Assembly (NCBI RefSeq): GCF_933775445.1
Contig: NC_065875.1
Coordinates: 15,933,555-15,997,554 of the forward strand
DNA from: Argentina anserina
Lineage: Eukaryota > Streptophyta > Magnoliopsida > Rosales > Rosaceae
Direction: 5' to 3'
DNA length: 64,000 bases
A program made the translations under genes and the position numbers. Shown here one piece after another: positions 44,961 to 56,659 of the stretch (positions are counted from its first letter, which is position 1; each line of letters begins with the position of its first letter). The notes beneath the pieces are model-generated. The model was not told the origin of the DNA and did no database searches. It saw only the letters and a list, made by a program, of their open reading frames with translations.

Positions 44961-45355
44961 GGGGTGGAGGTCCGTACCTTAGCTTAAGGTACATATTTTC
45001 ATCTTTTGCCAACTTTCAGATCGAGTTTTCACATCTCCACCGTCCAGTCCTTAGTTAATAACGTATAGATCACCTCTGCAAAGTTGTAGCCAATTTGATA
45101 ATCGTTAAGTCACTTAAAACTATGTTTTTGTATTATACACATGAATGGTTCAAAATTCGGCAGATTTAATCCGTTTATTGGTTTAACTTAGTTAGATAAC
45201 TTAACGATTATCAAATTGGCTGAAATTTTACAGAGGTGATTTATACGTTATTACCTAAGAATTAGACGGTGGAGATGTGAAAACTCGATCGAAAGTTGAT
45301 AAAAATGAAAATATGTATCTTAGCTTAAGCCTTAAGGTACGGACCTCTGCACCTG
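44959..45355. mobile_element. Foldback MITE with about 160-bp inverted arms
   Basis: The left arm begins CAGGGGTGGAGGTCCGTACC and the right arm ends GGTACGGACCTCTGCACCTG, its reverse complement apart from a few changes. Pairing continues inward through TTCACATCTCCACCGTC, ATCACCTCTG and CAATTTGATAATCGTTAAGT. No coding capacity. Confidence 0.9.
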
Positions 45356-46541
45356 TAAACCTCCGTGTGTGTATATATATATATATACATATGAATTGAA
45401 TATCGGAGTTAATCACGAATTCAAGAATTTGTAACGCTACTTGAACAATCCGAACAACAAGACTCGAAAGATAAATGAGTGTAGTATTTTGATGGTCTCA
45501 TCGCCTGTAGCAACGATCAAAGTATGGACTTGAATATCTCCTCCAAATAGTTGAGTTAAATGCGTTATGACCCGAATTCCAAAACCACAAAGTTTACTTC
45601 ACGAGAATTATGAAATATGTTCAAAAATACGGTAGCGATGGAAACGTACGTCTTTGAGATGAACCTGCTTGCTTAAGCGTGGAAGTAGATCATGGTATAT
45701 ACGTTCAGACCAGAGCAAAAGTTGGAACTTGGAAGCAGATCGGAGTACGTGTAAACCTAGGCATGCACTTGGCCGCGCGTGATGACTCTCATACATAGGT
45801 CATAAGTTAACCAATCAATGTTTCAACTTATACGATAAGGAAGTTGATTTGATACGATGAACGTAGTAAAACATGAACAACCTTGAAATATTTTTTAAAA
45901 TAATTGATATCTTTCTTTGGCTTTTCTAATATGTAGTTTAGTGGTGTTAGCCTAGTTCTGCACTGATATTCCTTTTTTGGGTTAAATCATTCAAACAAGT
46001 GCTTAATCTAACGTTGGACTAATCGATCGATTCGATCTTATAAGCTATATATGACCTGTCATCATCGAGCTTTGTCAAACATTACCATTTAAATACTTCA
46101 TTGAATTAATATGAATATTCTAACACTTTTATTCCGCCACCGGAAATAGGTTATGCCGGAGCACCATGATCGGAATTCTGAATGACGTGGCTAGGTGTTA
46201 CCGCTTTACCTATATATGTCATCCAATCCTCTCAGATCAAAATCATCAAATTATGAATCACAAGAAATAATAAAGAGATCCTAGATTTTGAAAGAAAAAA
46301 TTATCATTATTCATCATATCAGTAATATCAAGCAAGGCTAGCTGGATCCTAGAGAGTAAAGCAATCAGATATGTGATTTTGAGATTTTCAGTAATGACTC
46401 TGATTAGGGGTACGGTCATTAGCTTTATTGCAAATAACATTTAGCAGATGTTTCCGGCTGCTGTAAAGATTGAAGTGTATGGGGTCAGCAGGTCACCTAT
46501 CACCAGTTGATTAATGACGAGGACACGAGGATGATCCTTTG
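45356..46541. other. Intergenic DNA beside the NF-YB gene
   Basis: Nothing convincing is seen apart from a TG/TA microsatellite at about 45365-45390. The last part is probably the 3' untranslated region of the NF-YB gene. Confidence 0.5.
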
Positions 46542-47039
46542 TTAGGTCTCTTGGATATTTTGACGAGGATTGTCCTCTTGGTTCATGATCATGATGAACC
46601 TTTGTTCTTGAGCAGTGCTCAAGTCAGCCAGCAGCTTCAGCTCGTCTTCAATATTATTATTGCTACCATTAGCTCTGAGCTCAGCTCCTTCTTGATCTCT
46701 ATACCTGTCCAGATACCTCCTCAGCGGGCCGGCGTAGTTATCTAATCCCAGAGTTCCCAGGGCCCAGCAGATGTCGTCACCAGTCACCGTCTTCCTTCTC
46801 TCTTTCCGGCACTTATCGGAAGCTTCTCCGGTAACGAAGCTGATGAACTCGGAGACGCACTCTTGCATCGTTTGCTTGGCTTCCTTTGAGACTTTGGCGT
46901 TTGACGGCAGGATTTGCTTCATGATCCTCCCAACGTTGGCTATGGGGAGCAGCTGGTCTGGCTGCTCGGTCGTCTTGACATGTTCCTGACACTGATCAAA
47001 GTTCTTGGGAACACTTCCACCAATATTGTTGCCTACCAT
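46542..47039 (-). CDS. NF-YB: NF-YB transcription factor subunit (LEC1/NF-YB4-5-like), intronless
   Basis: Histone-fold subunit that dimerises with NF-YC and, with NF-YA, binds CCAAT boxes. The protein has 165 residues from the ATG at 47039 ([17 protein letters not shown]). The histone fold (about residues 28-120) contains [71 protein letters not shown] and [13 protein letters not shown]. The C-terminus is short and rich in Asn/Glu. The frame extends upstream to 47087 only through a TTG, so the ATG is preferred; it lies about 75 bases from a TATA box. Lack of introns is common in this family. It resembles NF-YB4/5 in size, but the exact number cannot be assigned. Confidence 0.95.
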   Translation of the reverse strand: MVGNNIGGSVPKNFDQCQEHVKTTEQPDQLLPIANVGRIMKQILPSNAKVSKEAKQTMQECVSEFISFVTGEASDKCRKERRKTVTGDDICWALGTLGLDNYAGPLRRYLDRYRDQEGAELRANGSNNNIEDELKLLADLSTAQEQRFIMIMNQEDNPRQNIQET

Positions 47040-47110
47040 AGGTCTGGATACGAGGTAGGTACTATGTGGTTTGAATGGTCGACACAATTAGTACTGTACT
47101 AATCCCAATC

Positions 47111-47121
47111 TCTATATATAA
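47111..47121 (-). promoter_or_regulatory. TATA box of the NF-YB gene
   Basis: TTATATATAGA on the minus strand, about 75 bases upstream of the chosen ATG at 47039. Confidence 0.65.
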
Positions 47122-47713
47122 ACTGGGACGGGTATATATAATATAGAATATGTATAGTTAATTAGGCACCCACAACATATATTTGGATATTAATTCAATA
47201 TTACATGATAGTGATGATACTACTGTTTTATGTTGATTTGATCAGTATGGCATGGTTTTGGATATTCATATTTCATGTCTCATTAAGATAAAGTTCTCAG
47301 GCAAACTTGCTTCGATCGCTTTCTGTAATTAACGTACTACATGGCTCGTTTATTGCAGAATTTGGTTCATGATCACCTTTCAAATGCTCCTTAATTATTA
47401 ACATGCAGTGATGGCCGCTCTATGAGGGAATATCAATTTTATTATTTTAAGGTGGCTGATTGCTTTTAGATTTTGAAACAAGTTATTGACTGTGAAAGCT
47501 ATTACAACATGCAGTACGTTAATTTGCATCAGTCAAGAGTAAAACAAAAACTTGATCATGTTTATCAAACTCTAGCCATCTAGCTGTCTGTCTTGTTTCA
47601 ATCTATGACATGCTATGATGCCGACCTGGTCGGCACCGGCCCGATCATGTAAATGGAGCGACAGCCAAACAACAAGCTCATTTATCTATATATTGGCCGG
47701 ATAACATATTAAC

Positions 47714-47740
<27 letters not shown>
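47122..47740. other. NF-YB upstream region
   Basis: AT-rich promoter-side DNA ending in a long TA microsatellite at 47705-47740. No gene seen. Confidence 0.5.
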
Positions 47741-47746
<6 letters not shown>

Positions 47747-48139
47747 ATCCAGAGTGAAGCTTTATTATGAAATTACAGAGTGAAGTTTCAATTTTGGCAT
47801 ATTTTTCGGTCAAATTTTTTCACCATAAGTGATTCAATATTTAGGTGTATTATTCAAGATCATCTCTACAAAATTTCATCTAATTCGGACATCGTTAAGG
47901 TATTGAAATTAGATTAAATCAATGAATGAATTAAAACTGTTCAACGTGAACCGTTCGTGTAAATCTCAATTTTGAAAACTCAAACAATTGTAAAATTAGA
48001 TAAAACTTTGTAGAGATGATCTTGAATAACATACCTAAATATTGAATCACTTATAGTGAAAAAATTTGACCGAAAAGTGTGCCAAAATTGGAACTTCACT
48101 CTGTAATTTCAGAGTGAAGCTTCACTCTGGATAGAAACT
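47741..48139. mobile_element. Foldback MITE inserted in a TA microsatellite
   Basis: The left end GTCTCTATCCAGAGTGAAGC matches the reverse complement of the right end GCTTCACTCTGGATAGAAAC. Pairing continues inward for about 150 bases through TTCGGTCAAATTTTTTCACC and AAGATCATCTCTACAAA. Both flanks are TATATA runs, consistent with insertion at TA. Confidence 0.9.
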
Positions 48140-48156
48140 GTATATATATATATATA

Positions 48157-48303
48157 GTCCCTATCCAGTGTGAAGGTTCACTCTGAAGTTTCAGAGTGAA
48201 GTTCCAATTTTGACACATTTTTCGGTCAAATTTTTTCACCATAAGCGATTCAATATTTAGATATGCTATTCAAGATCATCTCTATAAAGTTTCATCCAAT
48301 TTG
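48157..48303. mobile_element. Truncated second copy of the same MITE (left arm only)
   Basis: GTCCCTATCCAGTGTGAAGG starts after an 18-base TA tract and follows the left arm of the neighbouring element through TTTTTCACCATAAGCGATTC to about 48303. Core and right arm are absent. Confidence 0.85.
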
Positions 48304-48976
48304 ACACACAGACATGATATTTATACTTACCTAGTGTTTTCTTTGCAAATTTAACTAGTCATGCACTAATGTAAGAACTGCGTCAACGATAATGACACTG
48401 ACGAATGACGATAACCACTTCAAAGAATAAACATACGTAGTTAGCAATTCTACGGTAGTTAAATATTGATCGATGCAGGGTGAATTCTGATTCATAATAC
48501 ACGTAGAATAACTAATATACAGTTTCAAACTTTCAATTAATATATGAAATTATGGATGCTGCGAGGGCTAAGCTGTGCGAAAGTTGTGTGACAATAGAAT
48601 TCTGAATTTGCTTGGATCATTTCACCATCATAAGCTTAGAATGGAAGCATGTTTGAAAGAAAAGTTAATTAGTACGTGTGTGGATTATCGATGGAGATAA
48701 CGTTAATCCCGCTTAGTGTCGATCTTTGCGTGGATTCAACCAGATCGATCTTAACGAATTCAAATGGAGAGATTAGATTAAATAAGTATATTAACTCAGG
48801 CACTACAATCTACTTTAGTTTTTAGTATTGGAGTTTACATCATTCCATGCGACAGCATGGCTTTATTGCTTAAACTAATTAAAAACATAAGCTTCTAGTA
48901 CCATGAGTAGAAGTACACTAATAAACTTCCATACGTATGTTTCTTTTCTGTTCAAGTTACAAAAGCCCTACAATGA
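48304..48976. other. Intergenic DNA
   Basis: AT-rich; I see no gene, repeat or clear signal. Confidence 0.5.
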
Positions 48977-49893
48977 AATAGGAAATGCAAAAATGCAAAT
49001 TTACACCCTAAATTTGGCCATAATTGTTAGTTTGCATCCCAAACTTGCATTTGAGTCAATTTACCTCTTAAATTTGGTCAAAATTGCATATTTGCACCCC
49101 ATTCGTTAAATTTAATGTTTTCTATCCAATTTTCAGTTACATGTCATGTATTTGAGGGGCATTATTGCAATTATATAATTATTCATATTTAATAATGAAA
49201 TAAATTAATAAAATTACTTAAGAGGAACACTTGCTACTATGTTTTTTTAAAACATAAATTAATAAATTTTAAGTGATATGATATGTTAAAAGATATTAGA
49301 AAAATACAAATAAATACATAAAAAATTAAAACTAAATATGTACATATAAATATATATATATATATATACACAATACACTATATTTGAATGAGTGGGTATG
49401 TTGAATATATAATTTAAAGTAGGGTTAAGTATGTAGAAAAAAAGATGTAAATACATAATTTGATTAAAAAATAATCTTTTTTTTTTGGGTAAGCGTAGAG
49501 AGGACCAACATTCTCCTACGAAAATTTATTGAAAGGAAAAAAGATACAAAGAGGAATAAAGAATAACAAATACAATTATCTCTCAACCAGCTAAGAAACA
49601 GTTAACGAAAACGAAAATTAGGAAATCCTAATCGATCTCTATTACAGTGACTAATATAATAATATTTTATTTGTTTTTAAGAAAAATATAAATATAAAAT
49701 GACAATATTACGCTTCATTTGCATGACATGTGAAGCAAAATTGGATAGAAACAGTTAATTTTAACGGATAGGGTGCAAATCGGCAATTTTTACCAAGTTT
49801 AAGATGTAAATTGACTCAAATGCAAGTTCACAGTGCAAATTGACAATTTCAGCCAAATTTGGGGTGTATTTTGGCAATTTTTCCAATAGGAAA
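48977..49893. mobile_element. MULE-type MITE with 9-bp target duplication
   Basis: AATAGGAAA occurs exactly at 48977-48985 and 49885-49893, a 9-bp duplication typical of Mutator-like elements. The 899-bp element between has long inverted ends: the left reads CACCCTAAATTTGGCC, TGCATTTGAGTCAATTTAC and CTATCCAATTTT, and the right repeats these as reverse complement. The core is AT-rich with no transposase. A stretch near 49470-49640 (GGGTAAGCGTAGAGAGGACC onward) looks compositionally different and may be a captured fragment. Confidence 0.9.
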
Positions 49894-50314
49894 TTAATGT
49901 GATAGTATAGTTTTAAGTTGTCAAACCTACATTATTACATCTAGATCTAGATTAGTATATCTTGAATCAAAGTAAACTGAAAAAGTGAATGGTTACTGTA
50001 ATAACCCGATTTTTCGAAACTATTATTGGATTGTTTTTAAGTTTATAATTTATGAAATTCATTAAACAAATTTTGTGTGCTTCGCGAAGTGGTAAGTCGG
50101 AAATGGAAACATTGTCGTAACGTTTATTTAGAAAAACGTTACGTTTCCGTGATGTGAATATCGACTTTTATTCCGTCGCTTGTTTGCGAAAACTTCCTTC
50201 ACAAAAGTTGTAGAGCTCGTCGATACGAGTTCGTGGACACATCACGCGTTTGAATCGGACGTCGGACGTGGAAGTTATTAACTTCGGAAGTTAGTTTCCG
50301 ATTTTGGAAACGAG

Positions 50315-50320
50315 TATAAA
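50315..50320 (+). promoter_or_regulatory. LTR B TATA box
   Basis: TATAAA 86 bases after the CTCGTCGATACGAG repeat and 19 bases before a strong hairpin. The same order is found in LTRs C and D. Confidence 0.7.
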
Positions 50321-50338
50321 AAATGTATTTTTCAGATT

Positions 50339-50362
50339 AGGGTTTCCATTATTGGAAACCCT
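50339..50362 (+). promoter_or_regulatory. Conserved hairpin in LTR B (9-bp stem, 6-base loop)
   Basis: AGGGTTTCC pairs perfectly with GGAAACCCT around the loop ATTATT. LTRs C and D have the identical stem with loops AAAAAC and ATTTTC. It would lie at or near the transcript start. Confidence 0.75.
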
Positions 50363-51846
50363 CTCTGTCTCCTCTCACCCGCCTCCTTTTTCTCTCTCTC
50401 TCTCCCCTCGCGATTCTCTCTCCCCGACCCTTACCTCCCACGCCGGCGATCTCCCTCCACCGGCCTCCGTGCTCGACACCGCCGGTGTCATTGAGACCGC
50501 ACGGCCACGACGCAGCGACCGGTGGTGACGGCGACGCACCCCGAGCGGAGATCGAGAAGAGCCGACGAAGGTCGACCACAGATTCGCCGATTGTGACGTT
50601 GCCGGCATCGCAGGAGCTCGGAGCCACCACCACTAGCTCACCCTCCTGTTCCTCGACACAAATCGACCCACGGTGAGACTCACTTCGAGTGGCGACGCCA
50701 GCGATCATCTCCTTCGAATCCAAGATCTTGCGGCAGTCTCCGGTCGTTCTAGGACGCCATCTAGGTAAGGTTGAGTTCAGTTCGATGATTGTAATGTTTG
50801 TGATTGAATTTTTGGGGTTGTTTGAGGAGGATTTGGGGAGGATCGGAGGAGGAGGTGTAGGGGTGAACACCGCCGCCTTAGGTGGCGCGTGTGAGTGCGG
50901 GAGGTGTTTTGGAGGCGGCCTTGGGCCGTGTACGGGTAGAGGAGGAAGAAAAGGAGAGGATTTGGGCGGCGGTGGCGTGCTACGCGCCGGTTTTAGGCTC
51001 GGCGCGTGGGCCCCACGCGCTGTCACAGTGAGTGACACGTGAGCACCACGCCCGGTTACCGGAGGTGGCGCGTGTACCCTACGCGCCGCCACGTGCGGCG
51101 GCGCGTGAACAGTAAATTATAAATTTATTTTTTACGTACGGTGAATGTAAAAAGTAAATTATGTGCAGTAAATGTAAATGTAAATATAAATTACATTAAG
51201 TAAATGTAAAAGTAATTTCAGAAGGGTAAATAAGTAATTATTATTTACTGAGACAGTATTTACATTTGAATAGTATACATACGTACAGAAATACGTAAAT
51301 AATATGTACACGTACATGAATACGTAATTGATGTGTATTTGTACATAAATACGTGAATATTAAATACATGAATAGTAACTCCGTGAACAGTAATTTCGTA
51401 AAACCAGAAATTGTTGAACAATAACATATTATTACTGTTTCGGCATTTAAGGTTTACGTAACGATTCTAAATTCTTTTCTTATCTTTTCAAGATGATCGA
51501 TAATTCAAGAAAAGGAATTACATTCGGAATTGTGGAATTTTGCTCGAGATTATAAGGTGAGTAAAATCTCACTTATTTACGAATCTACCCTTGCGGAGAT
51601 TCAAGATTATGCAAAAGTTTAAAAAAGGAAATATGACATGTATTTGATATAGTGGAATATATATTTGTATTAATGGTAAATATGTACATATATATAGTTT
51701 GCTATATTATTTACTGTCATGATTTCGTTGTGAATATATTCATTTTGATGATGGGATTATATATTGAGCATGTCGATTTAATTTGTACAATATGAGGCGA
51801 TGATTATGGTACGTGGTTTTAACATTGAGATTTGTTAAAATGTTTT

Positions 51847-51923
51847 GTCTTCGGACGAGTTTGATGTCTTCGGACGAGTTTTATATCTTCGGACGGTCTT
51901 CAGACGTGTTTATGTCTTCGGAC
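51847..51923. repeat. TCTTCGGACG short tandem array in LTR B
   Basis: Five copies of GTCTTCGGACG or a one-base variant, spaced 10-20 bases apart. LTR C has one copy and LTR D about seven. Confidence 0.8.
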
Positions 51924-52691
51924 GTGTTGGCATGTCGGAACCTAGCCTTTGGCCGGGCGAAAGTTACGATACAGTTAGAGCTCTAGTCTGTTTGCCGGAG
52001 TACTGCATGTGAGGTAACATATGGGTTATCGGCACATGAGTACTCATATTTTTGGATGTTGGGTAGCAGGAGGTTGCCCAATGTCGGCGGTGTACTACGT
52101 GAGGGGTAACAGAGATGTACCAGCGTTCATTTGTACCCGTATTGTAAATGCATTTGGGTAAACAGAGGGGTTGCCCAATTTCTCATGAGCACTTTTATTT
52201 TCATATTTTTGGACAACCAGATGGGCCGTCCATTGACTCATGAGTGCATTTATAATTGATGTTTTGTGATTTTCGTATATATTGATATGCGAGTTATAGT
52301 TTTATTTTACTCATACGAGCTGTAAAGCTTACCGGGTTTGTGTTTACAATCCCGGTGCACCAATTCGATGGTGTAGTGGATAACTCCGCATGTGTGGATT
52401 AGCGGGAATTGACGGACCGCTCAGAGGACTTGAAGTTATTTATTTCTAGCTTGTGGTGAGGATTTTGTGTGATTTTCTTGTGAGGTTTTGTGAGGATTAT
52501 ACATTTCCATTTGTTATAATGTCGAATTATAATTTGGTTTGTAATAATCGGTTTGACTGAGTTGTATTTTAAACTCAGCAATGATCCGCTGTGACATTTT
52601 AATGATTTCAATTCATTGAGATTGTTTCAGTGTTTTTCATGACTTCGAAATTCGAGTTTCATACTTGAAATTTTGGGGTCGTGATAGTTAC

Positions 52692-53609
52692 TATTTGAGT
52701 ATGAAAATGTACCGTGATCACCTAATGATTCTTTCTACGAGTTGTTGTTGTAAGGTCAATTTAACAATTTGGTACTTAGTTCTCAAAACATAACTATTTG
52801 ATGCTTGAAATTATGCTATGTGACTTGTTGATATTTAAATTTAAATAGCTGAAATGTATGCCCCTTATTTTACAATCCCACACTTCATATTTCATTTTTA
52901 AGTAACTTGAAATTTGTCATTATTCATTCAAGTTTTGTCTTTCAATAAATTTATAACTAAATAAGAAAAGAGGGAGTGAGGATTACAAATTTGAGTGTAA
53001 ATTTTAGCTCTCTAAATTTATAAAACACTTGAAATAAAATAATAATATTGCAATAAAATTGAAAAGAGAAATTTACTTGTTGGCCTTTAAACCCTACTCT
53101 CTCTCGGTCTCTCTCTAAGTAATTCCTTCCCATCTGCTTGAGAGCTTGAGTTTGATCTTCATGAGAATATGGTTTCGCGAACATTGGTGCTAGAATTTGA
53201 AGATCCATTTACTTAAGCTTCTCATTTTCAGTGGGTGTCACCGTTTCGGCGTTAAAGTTGTGTCTTTATCAATGGAGATATAAAAACGAACTCTTTGCAT
53301 GTATCTTTGCTTGTTGAGTAAAACTAACCGGACAATCCATACTAAAACTTCCAATCGATTTTTGTTTGTCTGAGTGCTTGCCGCTCTCCTTTGTGCTGTT
53401 TAATTTCTTGTTAGTTTCTCTGATGGGTTTTTGACTTTTAACTTGGAAATGTTGTTGGGTTTACTGATTCAGATCAATGTGCTTCATGGGTTTTCAGATT
53501 TTTGTTTCAAAGTTTTCACCTTTTGGAATTGTGGGGTGTCATGGATTTCAGGCTGGAATTGAAGTTTGTTTAGCGAGTTTTTCGTAGTGTTACAGTTTCA
53601 GTGTATGTT
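52692..53609. other. Intergenic DNA with possible old 5' leader
   Basis: No recognised coding sequence. A TCTC-rich stretch at about 53095-53120 and a G/T-rich stretch up to 53600 resemble leader and intron sequence of the pseudogene that follows. Confidence 0.4.
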
Positions 53610-54577
53610 ATGGACTCGAATCAAACATGTCAAGACGATAGCTTACCTATCTGTCTTCATGAAAAACTGTTGCATGAATTCTTCCATGTGTACTGGTTTT
53701 AGCTAGTATCACGAATCAGTAGTTTACTCTTCGGCATGAAAGGAAAGGTATCAAAGACTTGTTTTTCATTTTCCTGGGGGATTGATTAAATGAAGGCTAA
53801 AAGCACAATCATGTTTCCTTTTAAGTTGAAAGAGCGAGTGTTTCTTCAGGAACTCTGGTCTTTAGCATGTTTCTTGTTCATAATTTCATTTCATTTTTGT
53901 TTTCCTATCTACTTATACTAGTACTGAATAAAATATTTCTAAATTGGCATGCAACATTCATCAAGTTTCAGAATCTCTTTGCCTCTTTGTCAAACTTATC
54001 ATTTGTTGATAAAAAAGAAGAAGAATAAACTAGCTTCTTCTGTAGAAGACTTGAAGTAAATTCAAATGAGGACCTCAATGAGGATGAATCTGGTCAGCAT
54101 TTATTTTCTTTAGAAGCTTTTGATATATCTGATGTTTTCGGTAACACTGAGGTACTTCCTAGAGTTGGAGATAGGTACGGGGGTGGAAATTCATTCTCCC
54201 TCTGGATGTTTGTAACTATTTCTGTTCTCATGGTGTTAAGGTGTCAATTTGGACCAATGAGAAAGTTGAGAGCTTGCTAAATGTTTCAGAAAGCAACAAT
54301 TATGTTAGATCGTGGAATAGCAGAACTTCTGTTAATGTTGTTACTGTTATTGGCTATTGTTTCTTGTGTCTGACCTCATTTACTTTCTAGCGTAGTGCTC
54401 CGGAAGAGACTTGCAGATTTAAGCTCTGGGGAGCAAGAAAAATTTTCTGAAGTTGTAAAGCAGACCACGGACTCTTTCCCTGATTTGCTTGGTACCCAGC
54501 ACATCCACAAATTAGCTTGTTTTGAAGACCGTAAGTTTGTTAATATAAGAATATTTTTGCAGAGTATTTTATTTTAG
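53610..54577 (+). pseudogene. Probable ELM2/MYB-like (SANT) gene remnant
   Basis: A possible first exon at 53610 reads MDSNQTCQDDSLPICLHE. A second piece at about 54045-54180 reads ISDVFGNTEVLPRVGDRYG and, one base shifted, VEIHSPSG. This resembles the plant ELM2-domain start (RVGD-x-Y-x-x-E-I-P). Later pieces read VSIWTNEKVESLL (about 54240) and LADLSSGEQEKFSEVVKQ (from 54407). Frame shifts and stops separate them and no full domain is left. LTR C sits 320 bases downstream. Gene identity is tentative, as the match rests on one short motif. Confidence 0.4.
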
Positions 54578-55221
54578 CCTCTGATTACGTATTTTATGTA
54601 GTGAAGTCTCAGCCAGGATGCTTACTACTCTTTTACGGAGCATTTAGATTACTGACGTAATTGACTAATTGAGGCATTTTTTTAGTCATTGAGCCTGTGC
54701 AAGCTTATTCATTAAGCATGCAAATCTGATGACTTCCACTTCTTTAGTCCTTCTTGACCCACTGTTGTTTCCTTTGGTTGTGTTTCATCTTATCTAAGAT
54801 ATGCTTCATCCATATTTGAACATGTCTTTCTGCTTCAAAGGTTTCTTGAGCAAGCATTGTACTTTGGCAGTCAGAGCTCAAAAGGAGTCACTTCAATTGA
54901 TGTAATAACCCGATTTCTCGGATTCAATTTCTATGAATTGTTAGAATTGAATAAACTTGGAAAATTTAATAAATCATTTTGTTTCGCTTCACGACGATGT
55001 CAAATCGAAAATGGAACCGTCTTTGGAAATCTAAATTGGAAAAACGTTATGTTTCGCTACGCGGGAGTCGACTTTTACTCTGTCGCTTGTTTCCGAAAAC
55101 TTCCTTCACGAATGTTGTAGAGCTCGTCGATACGATTTTGTGGACATGTCATGCGTTCTAATCAGACGTCGTAGGTGAAAGTTATTAGCGACGGAAGTTA
55201 GTTTCCGATTTTGGAAAAAAG

Positions 55222-55227
55222 TATAAA
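55222..55227 (+). promoter_or_regulatory. LTR C TATA box
   Basis: TATAAA at the same relative position as in LTR B, 86 bases after the inverted repeat. Confidence 0.65.
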
Positions 55228-55244
55228 ATGAATTTTTAGAAGCT

Positions 55245-55268
55245 AGGGTTTCCAAAAACGGAAACCCT
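55245..55268 (+). promoter_or_regulatory. Conserved hairpin in LTR C
   Basis: AGGGTTTCC and GGAAACCCT enclose the loop AAAAAC; the stem is identical to LTRs B and D. Confidence 0.75.
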
Positions 55269-56659
55269 CATTTTCTCTCCCTCTCCCCCGTAGTTGCACC
55301 CCTCTACCCCGAGACTCTCTCTCTCTCTCTCTCTCTCTCAAAAAAATCGCCTCCGGCGATCTCAGCTCACCGGCCACCGTGGCCCTCACCGCTGACCCCA
55401 AAGGCACCGCACTGCCTCTAGCTTCCACCCTTGGACGTTACACGCCGTCGTTCGCTGCTCCGAAGCTCCTCCGATGATTCAAGCTTCTCCGGCGACTTTC
55501 CGGTGGTTCTAAGGTCCAATCTAGGTAAGGGTTTGTTTAAATTGATTGTTGAGTTTGATTGTGGGTGAAATTGTGGCGATTTGAGGAGTTTCGGAGGAGG
55601 AGGAGGGGAGGTTCGTACCGCCGCTTAGGATAGCGCGTGAGGGAGTGTCAGGGGGCAGGAGACGGCCTTAGGTTGTGGAAGGGTGTAGGAGATGAAAATG
55701 GACGGTTTTGGGCGACGGTAGGCGAGCTACGCGGCGCTTTTGATTTGGCGCGTGGCCCCACGCGCTGCCATTCTGGGCCGCGCAGTGGTCGCGCGTGAAC
55801 AGTAATTTTTAAACAGTAAATTTTTGTAAAAATGAATTTCTGTACGGCAAATGTAAAAAGTAATTATGTACAGTAATTATAAAAGTAAATTGCGTACAGC
55901 TTTTGTAAAAATAATTTACATACAGTAATTGTAAAAGTAATTTACGCACAATAGTTGTAAAAGTAATTTTCTAAAAGGTAAATCGGTTATTAGTATTTAC
56001 TAGAACAATATTTACAATGGAATAGTACATTGGCGTACAGGAATACGTAACAATATGTACTTGTACAGTAATATGTGAATAGTATTTACATGAACAGTAA
56101 TTTCGTAAAAACCGGAAATTGCTGAAGAGTAAAACATTAGTACTGATTCGGCATTTGAGGTTTTATGTAATGTTTCTAATCACTTCTTATCCAATTTAGG
56201 TGATCGACTAAACAAGTAAAAGATTTGCTTTCGGTATTGTGGAAATTTATGCTCAGGAAAATAAGGATAATAAATCTCACTATGACGAGTCTACCCTTGG
56301 CGATGATTCATAATTACACTTTATTTTAAAGGATCGAACTATGATATATATATGATATAGTGGGTTGTGTATGCGTAGAAATGGTAAAATCGATATATAT
56401 ATATATATATATGAGTTGCTATATTATATATTGTCATATGTATATTTCAAATGAGTTTATTTATAACACTGATATTATGTTATTTAAGCATGAATCACTT
56501 GTCTTTTTGTGCAATAACATGTGAGGAATGTATTGTACGTGGTTTTAACATGAGTTATGTTAAAACGTTTTTTTGTCTTCGGACGTGTTGGCATGTCGGA
56601 ACCTAGCCTTGGCCGGGCGACAGTTACGATTCAGTTAGAGCTCTAGTCTGTCTGTCGGT

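Larger units (their letters stand above)
49997..52686 (+). mobile_element. Solo LTR B (2,690 bp) with perfect GTTAC duplication
   Basis: Begins TGTAATAACCCG and ends GGGGTCGTGATA; the usual terminal CA has become TA. GTTAC flanks it at 49992-49996 and 52687-52691. No internal region is attached, so it is a solo LTR. Internal landmarks are the inverted repeat CTCGTCGATACGAG (50216-50229), TATAAA (50315-50320), a hairpin (50339-50362), a GC-rich block ending near 51110, an array of ACAGTAA/TGTAAAAGTAA motifs (51105-51420) and TCTTCGGACG repeats (51847-51923). Confidence 0.95.

Noticed and set aside
47040..47087. Longer NF-YB N-terminus starting at 47087
   Set aside because: That frame opens with TTG, not ATG; the first ATG is at 47039.
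50349..51092. 247-codon minus-strand open frame, Pro/Arg-rich
   Set aside because: It lies inside LTR B in a GC-rich block, has no family motif, and the matching frame is not kept in sibling LTRs C and D.
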